The notes under the pieces: generated by a model
What the model was told of the DNA's origin: nothing
The model's input: the letters and a program-made list of their open reading frames with translations, nothing else
Databases searched by the model: none
Position numbers and translations under genes: made by a program
Shown: positions 21,701-33,700 of the stretch, piece after piece
Layout of the letters: each line of letters begins with the position of its first letter
How positions within the stretch are numbered: the first letter of the stretch is position 1
From: Thereva unica
Lineage: Eukaryota > Arthropoda > Insecta > Diptera > Therevidae
DNA: 64,000 bases
Assembly: GCA_949987705.1 (NCBI GenBank)
Contig: OX465281.1
Location: forward strand, 201,177,112 to 201,241,111
Direction: 5' to 3'

Positions 21701-24700
21701 CTATTTGGATTTATGTTACTCTGCTAGAACCATTGTTGTAAAAGTAGATCCGGTTGGTCTCCCTGTTGGTGTACATTCAGCAAGGTAAGTTTTAGTTTGA
21801 ATGTTTTTTTGTGTTTTGGTCTATTACAACTGAGGAGTGTCATTTCATACAATCAATCAACCGATTTATAATTAAACCTATCATTGTTTTTATTGAGTTA
21901 TCTCAATATTTATAATTGATAACTTGATAAAATTAATTGGAAAGAACAACGAAATAAGAATAAATATTATAATTTCAAAGGTTAAGACTAAGTTTGTTCT
22001 GGCTCTTTTTCGGTATAATTGAAATATATTTTTTGAAGTTATACTTCTTTATGCGCGTTTTGAAAATATTATGAGAGTAAATTTTGAGGAATCCGCAACA
22101 CAGGAATGCGTAACACAGGAATTCGAGAAGGCGCAGCACGGAGGATATGGGCGAAGGCGTGGAGGCAATGGAGGGCAAGCATTTCAACTACTATTCTTCA
22201 TGCGCACTGGGATTATCATTATTATGGGCCTATGAAAATTCGTAGCCGATGCCGGTTCACGATGTCAATGGGTGAGGGGGTTTTTATGCCGAGGCTATGG
22301 AGGAAATAAATTTCATGTTTTATTCATCAGCTAAGCGTAACTTGGGTTTTTTGTGGGCATAGGAAGATTCATAGTGTTTATTGTGTGCTGTTTATGGGTG
22401 AGGGGTTTTACTGGATGTAAGCCAATTTCTCTCGTAGTGTAATATCATAGAGGCGCCAAGTTTTTAATTTTATTTTTGCAGTAAAAAGTGGCAAAATATT
22501 GTATTTATAGAGTTACCCTTCTAGCTCAAAAGGTGCACTTCTCAGCAGCGCTGGGAAACATTTACCACTGCAGTCGTGGCTCAGCTAAGACATGCAAACA
22601 AAATATTAAACATATAAGATCAAAAACATCAAACAGAGAAGCGTGCAAAAGTAAAAAGGGAGTGGGGCATGCAGAGAGTCACGGCAAATTGAGAAGAGTC
22701 TTTTTAAGGACAACTTCACTAGTTAGCAAGCTAAACACACTCCTATTGTTGTTAGTATTTATAAGCATGCGATTAACTGGTTCGAACATGCCATAATTGG
22801 TGTTAGAGGAATTAATGTGCAAGAAAGGTTCACCTCTCAGGTTGTAGTTATTCACTCTAAATGACACGCGGCTTCTTAAGAAACCAGAGTCCACCTTGTC
22901 ATTCATCAGTCGATGAACGAATATAACGTCAGCGACCTCACGGCGCTTATGGAGAGAGCTTAAGTTGAGCAATTTAAGCCTGTTCTCATAAGGCGGAAGA
23001 GCAAGTGGGTCATCCCGCGGGAGGTGGCTGAGTGTAAACCGGACGAACTTCCTTTGAACCGATTCGATTCTACTAACATGGGACGAGTAATAAGGAGACC
23101 GGCCATACCAGTCAAGCAAAGGCCTAACCAAAGATACATACAGGTGTTTAGTGATGAGGGGGTTGTTGAATTCCTTGGACCATCTTTTTATAAATCCCAG
23201 GACTGAATTGCCCTTGGAGGAGATATAATTGATGTGGGTGGAGAAATCCACGTTAACACGTTTTGCTGCACGTAGATTACCAGTGATAAGTTAGTTAGTG
23301 ATCTGAGTGAATAAATTAAAAGAAATTGATAAGGTGACCATTTTTGTTACACTCGTGGTGGTTTTTTCGTGTTAATTTAGGGAAAAAATTAAATGTGATG
23401 TAAATGGAAATTAAAAGTGAATTTAAAATGGTTAAAAATTATTATGGTATAGTTATTAAAACATAAGTGCAAGTACCATCACACAACATGAATAACAATA
23501 ACTTTTGAACTTTTTCCTACACATTTCTCTGTCCTAATATTTTTAAAAATTATTCTATAATAATCTTTAATCACTTTAAATTCACTTTTAACTCAATAAA
23601 CACACAATTTAAACATTTTTGCCCTAAATTAACTCGACAAATCCACCGCTAATGTAAACAAAATTGGTCACCTCCACAATTAAACCATTAAAACATATTG
23701 ATTCATTCAAGTTTTTGAAATTGTTTTAATTCAATCACTGAAACATTAATCATCACTGGTAATCCATGTGCAGAAAAAAGTGATAAAATACAAAATTTTA
23801 CTACTTTTTACTGCATAAATAAACTGAAAAACTTGGCCTCACTATGTTATTACACGAGAAATGTCATCCATTCAAGCAAATGTAGGACCGGCACCGGCTG
23901 CTTTCAGGCCTGTAGCTACGATGGGCTTGCTGGAGGCCCTATCAGAACCTAAAATAAGCTGCGTGCTGGAAATTTAAGACATGAGATGAACATGTAGCAC
24001 GCTGCACTGGTGCTGTTTTGCTTGTCATTTTACCAGCCTCGGCCATTGACTACTCGTCTGAAAATTTTCATGGCACCAATTCGTTCCATAAGTGACAAAC
24101 CTTTTTTTACTGACAATTAGTATTTGGAAGAGGTGGAAACTAAATCAACTTTTGCTAAAAAAAAAGAAACAAAATTTCGATGAACCCTTCTTCCCTTCTT
24201 TTCATTAATTATTATGTTAAACAAGGCGAGGTTCTCTACCTCTGTTTCAACATATTCCGGGGCTTGTGAGTGAAAGAGAAACAAATAAAAAAAAAATCTA
24301 TACCCATCTATTTTTTGTAAATATTTTGACTCTCAGATTATAGTGTTGCATTATAAACTGGAGGAGAAACTAAATATCGACAATCAGAAGCTAAGGCGGA
24401 AAGAGACCAAAATACCAGCAGGTATTTCAGGTAAAGGCAAGAATCCAATAAATTATTTGTAAGCAAATTAAAAATTAGTCTCAAAATCACGCAAAGAAGT
24501 ATAACTTTTAATGCGCGTACAAAGGTATACACACCCAGTTTTTTTTAGTAATAGAAACTATTTCGGTGCTACAAATTTGTAGTACCAATACTTTCAACAA
24601 CTTTGCACCACCATGTTGGTATATCCAATCAAAAACTTTGAAAACGTATCTTAAGTCATCGTTGTGATATTAACAATGCGAGTTCCAATAAAACTTGAGA

Positions 24701-27700
24701 GAAGTAGAAGCAGAATAGCCCAACATCAACGACTAGTCGAAAAAAATTAAAAGCAGCATAAAGGAGGCAGCAGAAAAGGCACTAGGTTGAGGCCCAGACA
24801 GACTAGATTTGATTGACTCGTTCAGGAATGTAGATCTGCCATTGAAGAAAGAAACCCGAGTCCCCGGGAGTTCATCGCAAGGCTCATAAAAACAAGGGTG
24901 GAAGTCTTCAAGCTAAAACGAAGTTATGCAGACTCGCTGCATCCATAAGCTAATATAATTTTCTGCTAGCTCATTTATCGGCTGCCTTTTATCAGGCCGA
25001 ACACTTCTCTTTACCTCCCGGTGTAATTGTAACTATTCCCGTTCAAATTGGTGAAGTCTTTCCGGGCCGCTTGTAGAGTTCACGTTATTTTTTGCGGCCC
25101 TCCTGCATTCTTTAGTTTTATTTTTTAAAAAGCATTTTATTTACCTTAACATCTATCTTAATATAAATTTAACTAATGCTTAAGTTAATTAGTCTTAGCC
25201 TATTCTAATCTATCTAACTTACTGGCCCTCAGCAGGCACTCTAAATTAATCTATGTCTTAAAATAGCTTATGCTTTTCGGCTAAAACTTATCTGTTTTAT
25301 AATTATATTTTATTTCTAAAAGCAAAACATTGTCATTTGTAACTTTAATTCTAAGAAAAATTGGAAAAAAAACTTAGACACTATATTTATTTTATATAAA
25401 ACCTTACAACTACTTAGTCCAATAACTTAGTTCTAGCACTATCTGGGCGGGGGGCAGCGGAGACGATAAAATCGTCTCAGGTGACCCCCGTCCAGGCGAC
25501 GGGCTTCCACAAACTCGAGTGATGCTAGGGCTCAAATTCGTGAAAGCTCGTACACTTACTTAGAAGCTAATTAACTTACACACTATTCTAAACACTAAGA
25601 ACTATCCAGGCGGGATACAGCGCAGGGCCTGCCTCGGATGTACTCCGTCCAGGCGACGAGCTTCCACGGGCTCGTGTTAGAAATACTAACAAAACAAACA
25701 AAAACAAACAACAGACAAACAAAACTAACAAAAGCTCGTGGCAGCTCGCAAGTAAGCTTACTTAATACTACATCTATTACTAAGTAAAAACTATAACTAA
25801 TCCTATCTAAGCCCTAAGCTAATCGTTAAATCTAAGTTACAAGCTAAGCTAGTCTATATCTAAAATTTTAAAGGCGAATACGCAATAATTAGTCGCCCAA
25901 CCATCAGTACAAAGTGTAGGCGTTGGCGGCATCTTTTTTGTCTCTTTCTGAGATTCTGGTACTGAACCTCAAGAGCTCCTGAACATTCCCATCCTCTTCA
26001 GTATAAGTATATCGCTTGTCACACGCCCTGCGATGCAAGTGGTAGAAGAGAGGCACCCCCGATCTATCTTGGACCAATCTTTTTGAATCCAGGTACACAA
26101 ATGTCTCTGGAGAAATAAAGCCGCGTTCACAAGCTGTTTTGTGGTATCTCGCGTTCGCGTAGAACGCTCCCCGAATGAGAGGATTGTCGCTCTCCGTCGC
26201 TCTAGCAATATGACCTCGAATCAACTTGATTATGAAGTTGAAGATCCTATTAACAGAAGCCAGATTCGGGTGTCCGATACAACCTTAAACACGCCCGTAA
26301 GCATTGTCTTTCGAAAACCCGAAGCTTTTCCATATAAAAGGGAGATATGTTGAACCACACTGGGCAACCATAAGTTAAAATCGGTCTGACCAAGGCTTGG
26401 TAGCAGATCACCTTTACCCGTGAGCTTAGGTGTCTGCTGTAGAAAAGCCTTTTAGTCCTGTGAAACGCCTTGTTTGCCTTGTCCAGAGCAGCACTTACAT
26501 TTCTATTGAAATACAAGTACTGATCCAGCCAAAGCCCAAGGTATTTCACTTCCGATTTCTTTTCTAATGCTTGTCCAGCATTGTTCGAAATTTTAAAAGT
26601 TTTCCAGTTCCTCTGTACATCGTAGGAAGCTCTTTTTAGAACAGTACGAAAGAGGATCGATTCGCATTTGCTAACATTGATCTTCAACTTCCAATCATCA
26701 CTATAGCGTTCGATTGTTTCGAAGTCACGTCGTAGGAGCGCCTGGATCACTCCAATCTTCGGCCCCGTCCTGTACACAATCAGGTCATCCGCATACGCCA
26801 AAGCGCAGCGGAGTGAACTGATTAGGTCACTCGTAAAGATATTAAATAAGAGCGGCGAGTTTACCGCACCCTGTTGCAGACCATTTTTAATGTCAAAGAC
26901 CCTACTGAAGTGAAGTTTCCACTTTTGACGACGAACTTCTTTGAGATCATATTATAAATCGTGTATAGCTGGGGTCCTGACATGCCGAGTCTGACCAGTT
27001 TGTAAAGAAGACCTTCGATCCATACTGTATCGAATGCCTTCTCAAAATCGATCAGGCATGCTCCACTACACTGGCCTTTCATGAAGTTCCAGTGTATGTC
27101 TGATACCAATTTCGACACGACATGAATAGTGTCATGCCCTGCCCGGAATCCGAATTGGTTTATCGGGAATTATCTTTTTTTCCTCAACCCATTTGGATAA
27201 TGATCTATTAATCACTATTTCAAACACCTTGCTGATATTCGGAAGCAAACTAATTGATCGAAGATTAGCAGGGTTACTTTTATCTTTATCCTTTTTGGGT
27301 ATTGGGTACACCACTGCCGTCTTCCAGTGTCCTGGAAAATGGACGTTGTTTAACGCATTGTTAAACAGAGTGGTGTATGTGTCTATAGCTACCAGAGGCA
27401 AATTCTTTTATTTATTTTTTATTTATTTATATTTATTTATTTAATTATAACAACAACACAATTAAGTACAGGGACTTATAAATATGTGTAGGTAAAAGGA
27501 TTCTTTAGCACGATGTTTGGGATACCATCCACCCCGGACGACTTCTTATTGTTTAGGTGGCGAAATGTTAACAGGAGATCAATTTTTCTAATGAAAGTAG
27601 AATTTAGTTGGGCCGCGGGAATATCATTCGCAGGGCAGTCTTCACTGAATACGATGATTGATCGATTCTCAGATTTCCAAGCTTCAATTTCATTAGATAA

Positions 27701-30700
27701 TCTGAAATGGTTCAGTAAGGCCCTATTCTCAAGGTCAAAATTCGCCCGAACACTGGTGTCCACCGAATAAATTCCCTGATAGTAGGACCCCACGAAATCC
27801 ACCTTCTTCTGCTCGTCCTCTATACAATAGTTGTTGTTTCAATAGATGTTGGAGATTTTTCAGAACCGATTTAAGAGTTACGATCTCCGGACTCGTTCGG
27901 TTTCTAAACTGACGGTGAAGGGCATTCAGTCTCGTCAACACTCGACTTTTGTATTTGTGCAGTGCGTCGATCGTTGCATTCCTGTAGTAGTCCGTGCTGT
28001 TCTTTTTTTTCGTTCTTGGTATAGTCTTATCCATCGTCTGTATGATGAGATTGTTCATATTTTTGAGATATGAATCAATCTCATTGTTGGTTAGATTCCT
28101 GGTCGTTGGAGGTAGGAGTCTGGTATTCTGTATTGCCCTTTCCATAGCCTTCTCGAATTTTGGCCAGTGCATCTTTTGGTATGCAAAAGGGTGCACTTCG
28201 CAATATTCAAGAAGTTCTACGGAATCGTCAGGGACTTGTACTGTTATTTCAAGTCCATAATGGTCGCTGTCGTAGGGCACTGTCATTAAGCAGTTTGTCT
28301 CGTTCGTATTTATCCTTGGTAGCCCCATCCGAGAATCTAGCAGGCATAAATCCAGAAACGACCCACCGCCTGGGTATGATGTTATGTTTGTAGCGAGAAG
28401 GTTAATTTTCCGCTGAATTCTATTTTGGGCCAACCAGTCATTCAGTTGGTTGCCCCTGGTATTAGCTGTTTGGTTTCCCCATGCCGCATGACGTGCGTTT
28501 AAATCTCCGGCCAATAAGTAAAAATTTTGCTCCGACTCCAGTTGAAGCGTTTGAAAGAGCAAGTTCAATTCCTCTATAAATAGCCTGGATTGAGAAGTTT
28601 GGGGTGCGTACGCGGCAATTATATACAACCTTCTGCCACTAGACAGAGGGATGTATATAACGCACGCTTCTAGCACCTGAAACATTTCTATATCCCTGCT
28701 ATACACGATTTTATATTTCAGGGAAGTCTTTATTAATACTAGCAGGCCTCCGCCTTGTATGGCATTAGGTCGATCACGCCTAATTACCACATAATCCTTG
28801 TAATCCATTTTGTGCTTCTCGCTTAGTTTAGTTTCACTAGCCAAAAGCACATCCGGATTTTGGTTCTGCAAGAGGGTTAGTAGGTTCGCCCTTCTCTCGT
28901 TTCGTATCAACGAGTTGACGTTCACCGCAATGACCTTGATCGTGTCCTCCCTGCGTAAAGCCATTAAACAGCTTACCCAGAGATGGTTTCTGTCGAAAAG
29001 AACGCAGAGTATTCTATATCTAGACGAGCGGCTTGCTGGCTCAGTTGTTGCTGGAGCTGTGCGATTTGCCCTTGTATGGACAAGAGAACCGCCTTAAGGT
29101 CACCGTCTCCAGAGCTCGCTGCAGGAGCAGCTTTTGGAGCTTGTTGTTTTGTTGTCTGGGCTCCTGTAGCCATTTGGGCAAAGAACATACCAGGAACAAC
29201 GAAATTTTTGAACATTTGCGTTTTTTTCGCTTGTTCAGCCTCTAATTGATCTTTTCGCGCTTTAATGAGTTGCTTGAGCTCTGCGTATTTAGGGCATCCT
29301 CTATAACTAGCAGGATGTCCATTAGATTTGCAGAGAACGCAGAACAGCTTGCTCTTGTCCGCAACTTTTTCTTTTCCCAAGGGGCATTCACCTTGTTTGT
29401 GGTTATTATCACATTTTACGCATCTAAAAGCCATTTGGCAGTTAGCTGCGGCGTGACCAAACCTTTGGCACCTCATGCATTGGAGGATGCCAGATTTTTT
29501 GTTAATTTTCTCCCATGTGACGACGTGGAAGTTAACATAATTTTAAATTTTCCAGTCGACTGTCGGCGAGAAAGATAGGCTGCTGCCTCTCAGAGGAGCG
29601 CGAGTGGGCCGGGCTGAAGCATTCGACGGCTGTAAATTTTTTTTCTACATTTAATGACTGTAGGTCATTCAGGAGCTCTTGCGGGTCAGAATCCGCATCA
29701 AGCCCTTTTAAAAGGACGCTTTGCACCTTTTCACCCTTTGTGGTGAAAGTAAAATATTGGGTATTCGCCCTTTCCAATATCGTCTTCATTTTTCGAAAGT
29801 CTTCTAAATTACTTAAAACTAACGCATGCTTTATACCATTCAAACGTTTAATAAAAAAGTTTGCGTGCTTAAGCATCTGTTTCGCTAACCTGATCGTATC
29901 CACTGGCTTTTGGTGGAAAATGTTGATTGGCGGTATTTTCTCCTTTTTTTGTTGTTGTCTCTGCTGCTGTTGTGGTTGCTGCTGCTGCGGCTGAAGCTGC
30001 GGTTGCTGCTGGTTTTGTTGTTGCTGCTGTGGAGCTTGCTGCTTCAAACTTTGTTGTTGCTGAGTTGTTGTTGTTGCTTTTGCTTTTGGGAGCCTGGGAA
30101 ATTTTTTTTCCTTTAGCTCCTCGATCATTTTTTCAAGCCTGGCCTCTTCTTCATTCGTGTCAGTGGCCAGTTCCTTGAAACTATTGCCCAGGCCTTTATA
30201 TTTGCCTGGGATGGAGTCGTAGGAGGATGACTCTTCGTCGGAATCAGTCATCACTACGGTGCATGTTGCCGTTGATCCAGACCCAGACGCTGTTGGGCCT
30301 TTTTTCTGGGTGTTGTTGTTGCCTTTTGTTCGCTGCAACAAATTCGGCATGATTTTAATTTTGCGGCGCCTTTTGTTAACGGGGCGCCGTTCTTTGTTAA
30401 TTGTTTCGCTATCACTTATCACTTTGTGGCCTTCTTGGTCCTTGTCTCTATTTTTTGCTATTATTTTAGTGCCATTATCACTTGTGCCGGCGGCACCTTT
30501 TATATTAATTATTTGAGACATGCCACTTCCGTGTGCATGCTCTTCACTAGGTCTTTTCTCCTCTATTTCTTTAACTTTTTTAGTTTCTTAAAAGTTATTT
30601 TTTTTTAAATAAGAAAATTTAATTAACACTTCTTATTTTGAAACTTTATATCACTCACTAAATAACAATCGTTAATAAAAACACCGACTTTTCTCGCGAC

Positions 30701-33700
30701 CTCTGGTCTAAACGCACAGTCTGTCTGCTCTTGATAAGAGTACAAAGGAGACCGCCCTCCTGCATTCTATTTTATGCCAGGTTGTGTCCGAGACCCAGTG
30801 TTGCATGTTTCTTTGGACATAACCGATGCTTGTTTCCGCTGCTGTTGTAATAGCGCCCTTTGTAGTACTCCACAGCTCTTCAATGTTATTTTCGTCAGAA
30901 ACTCGTTGCTGGTTTAATATTTGTCGTAGCGAATTCTCGCCTTTTAATGCTCTTCCGCAGAAGGTTTACGTTAAACAGTCTAGGGTTTATGACATCGCGT
31001 TGGACATTTCTGATTGCGGCTATTTTGAGGTGAATAGTTGTTACTACCAAATGGTAGGCACGTCCAGTGTCTGCTCCCCTAAAGCTCCTGACATCCTCCA
31101 GAATAGTTCTCCATCTGCGGGTGACGGCCACGTGATCTATCTGATTTCTTGACCAATCTGTGCGTTTAAGTCACCCATAAATACAATAATGTTTCCCCTT
31201 GGAATAGAGCGGAAAACCTCATTCAGTCGCATATAGAACTCATCTTTGATGTCATCTTCTGCGTCTTCAGTTGGAGCAAGCATTGGACTAGCGTAGTACT
31301 TCTTAGTCTGTTACGAAGGCGCACGATAATGATTCTCTCAGAAACTGATGGCCAGCTAATGAGGCTGGACCTGGCTTCTTTGGTGAGTATTTCGCCAACG
31401 CTACTCCTACGGCTTTCAGTTTTGTTTCTCCCAGAATATAAGAAAGACGCACCGTTTGGGCAGATATGTTCTCCCGCATCGAGCCATCTGGTCTCGCTAA
31501 GTTATGATTTTTTGTCCATCCGGTTCCGAGGTTGCGCCGGCGCTTGGGTTTTTTACGCCCGGTGCATTATGCCATATTGCGCCCCAAAAGTAAAGGACAA
31601 TGGAAAGAGACACAAATACTCGCCGGGAGATATAATTTTCATAGTTTGTGCCACATTTAAGAATGTACCATAATAATGCGTATAATATAAAAAAAGTTTT
31701 CATGGCAAAACACCCAACTAACAAAAATCTGCTGAAAACGTCGTTTGTGGAGAAGAGAGTAGGAGGGGAGATTTTAGGAACCTCTGAATTCTTTCACTGA
31801 ATTTTTGAATAAACCTTCTGACCGCTGTGTTGGTGTTTATTTGTATCCGTTTTGCTAGGAAAAAAAAGAAAAGGAATGGCTGAAGGGAGAGATAAGATTA
31901 AAAACAACAAGCTAAAGGATTCTAGCATATAGTTGGTTGGAAAAGTTGGCTCTTGTGAAAACCTATGCGACTTTTCATCGAATTTCGAAAGGGAGTGGAT
32001 GATTACAGTCAATTTTTGTTGGTTAGCCATCTTAATTTCTGAAATTGCGCCCTCGACAAATTGCGCCCCTTTTCCGAGGCATTGTTTGCCGATTCGTAGC
32101 AATGGTGTTTTTTTATGGGAGCGGGTTGCTAACTCTCAGCCCAACCGACTTAAAACTCTGAGAGAGAGCTCGCCATGAATTTGTGCATAAAATAAATTAA
32201 ATACTTGTTTAATTTTACTAAAAAGATATTGGATCATTTTTGAACTCTTTAAACAGTTTGCTACAATATTGTTTTTCTTGCATATTATTTTTCAGCATAC
32301 AAGCATACGACACAGAATGCATTGAAAAAGGTCCTTTGTTTGAAATTCCAGTGACGGTTATCCAACCACACGTTTTAGATGTAGATAAATCGAGAACATT
32401 TTCCTCTAACAAAGCTATTGAATTCAAACCCAACACAATACAGCGAGATTTTATACTTGTACCGAACAACGCTACTTGGGCTGGTATGATTTATTAATTT
32501 TTTACGTAGAACACAAAACACTAACTGCTTAAACTTCCAGTGCTCAAAATGGTATCAGTTGACGATAAAGAAGATTTAATTGGGAAATTTTTCATTCATA
32601 CAATGCAAATTTTACCAATGAAATATTGTAAAGCCCTAGAAACAATGAAAATCCTCGCTGTCAATAATGAAAATGGAACTGTTCTTGGATTTAAGTGTGA
32701 AGTAAGTAATAAGCATAAGTTTCTAAGCACGAATGCAATTAACCATATAATTGGTGTCGTTGAAATTTTCCAGCAAAACAATATATTGGAACTGTGCATT
32801 GCAAAGTACTGGTCAAACTTTGGTGATACTCATCTGAAGTACAGCTTGGAATTTCATGGAGTTAGTATTATTGGAACAAGCTCAAGTGAGTATAGAACTA
32901 TTCTAAAGTTTATAAAAGTTATAAAGTTTATATTTTCCGTTGTTCTTTTCTTTCCACTTTGGAAAAAATGTACTCAGAACAGAATTTTACTTGAAAGTTT
33001 TTGTTAAAAAAAAAAAGGTTTATGGTTTAAGAATTTTATGAAAAAGTCATAAGATTCTAATAGACGTTTATAATTCAGTCTTTACATTGATGTAATTAAG
33101 TGGAGTAAGTTAAGTAAGTGGCATTTTTGTAAACAACAAAAGAAAAGTTTTCAAAGTTTAATCGATTTGTTGTTGTTATCTATTTTAATGGTAAAGGTAA
33201 GTACAGAATATTTCTTATTTTCAAAACAAACTTTTGTATATTTGGAAAGTTTACCGGTGAACCTTACCTAAAATTGCTTCATGCTGTGTTGTTGTTTATT
33301 ATAAAATCCATTAGTTAACTAGTGGAGGCGCTAAACAAATTTTACTCTTCGATGTTAATGTAAATTGAGCAGTTATACGTCATAAGTAATAAAAGTTTTG
33401 AAATAATGTTGGTTAAAAGCGGATATTATATTTTACTAATGGAAGAGGAATTAAAAAATACCGTTGGAAATAAAAAATGAAGTGCAGAAGCTTAGTTATT
33501 GCGTAAATATACATTTTTGCCTCGTTGCATTTTATGAACAATTAGTAAATTTTCAATACAGTAGGTACCAATAGTAGCTTACTATAGGTTAATAGGAGCT
33601 TTATATGGCAGGTGCTACGGCAACGTGGACTGCCTACTGAAATAACAGAATTGATAAAAGCCCTATACAACAATTCCAAATTCTGAGTTCTCCATAATGG

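Larger units (their letters stand above)
25112..30753 (-). mobile_element. Complete Jockey-type LINE (family J2), 5.64 kb, with 15-bp target-site duplication
   Basis: GCCCTCCTGCATTCT stands at 25097-25111 and again at 30754-30768. The uninterrupted target is recognisable as an RTE element, whose other copy at about 14940-14965 reads straight through. The element has a 5' UTR (30753-30522), ORF1, ORF2 and an 800-base 3' UTR ending in an A-rich tail, all on the minus strand. Both ORFs are broken by a few frameshifts and one insertion, so this copy is dead but structurally whole. The 3' UTR has two similar blocks with GTCCAGGCGACG near 25490 and 25645. Confidence 0.93.

Noticed and set aside
29910..30178. 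Open frames rich in Leu, Val, Ala or Cys on the plus strand
   Set aside because: They are antisense shadows of the Gln-rich CAG/CAA tract of the J2 ORF1 on the minus strand.
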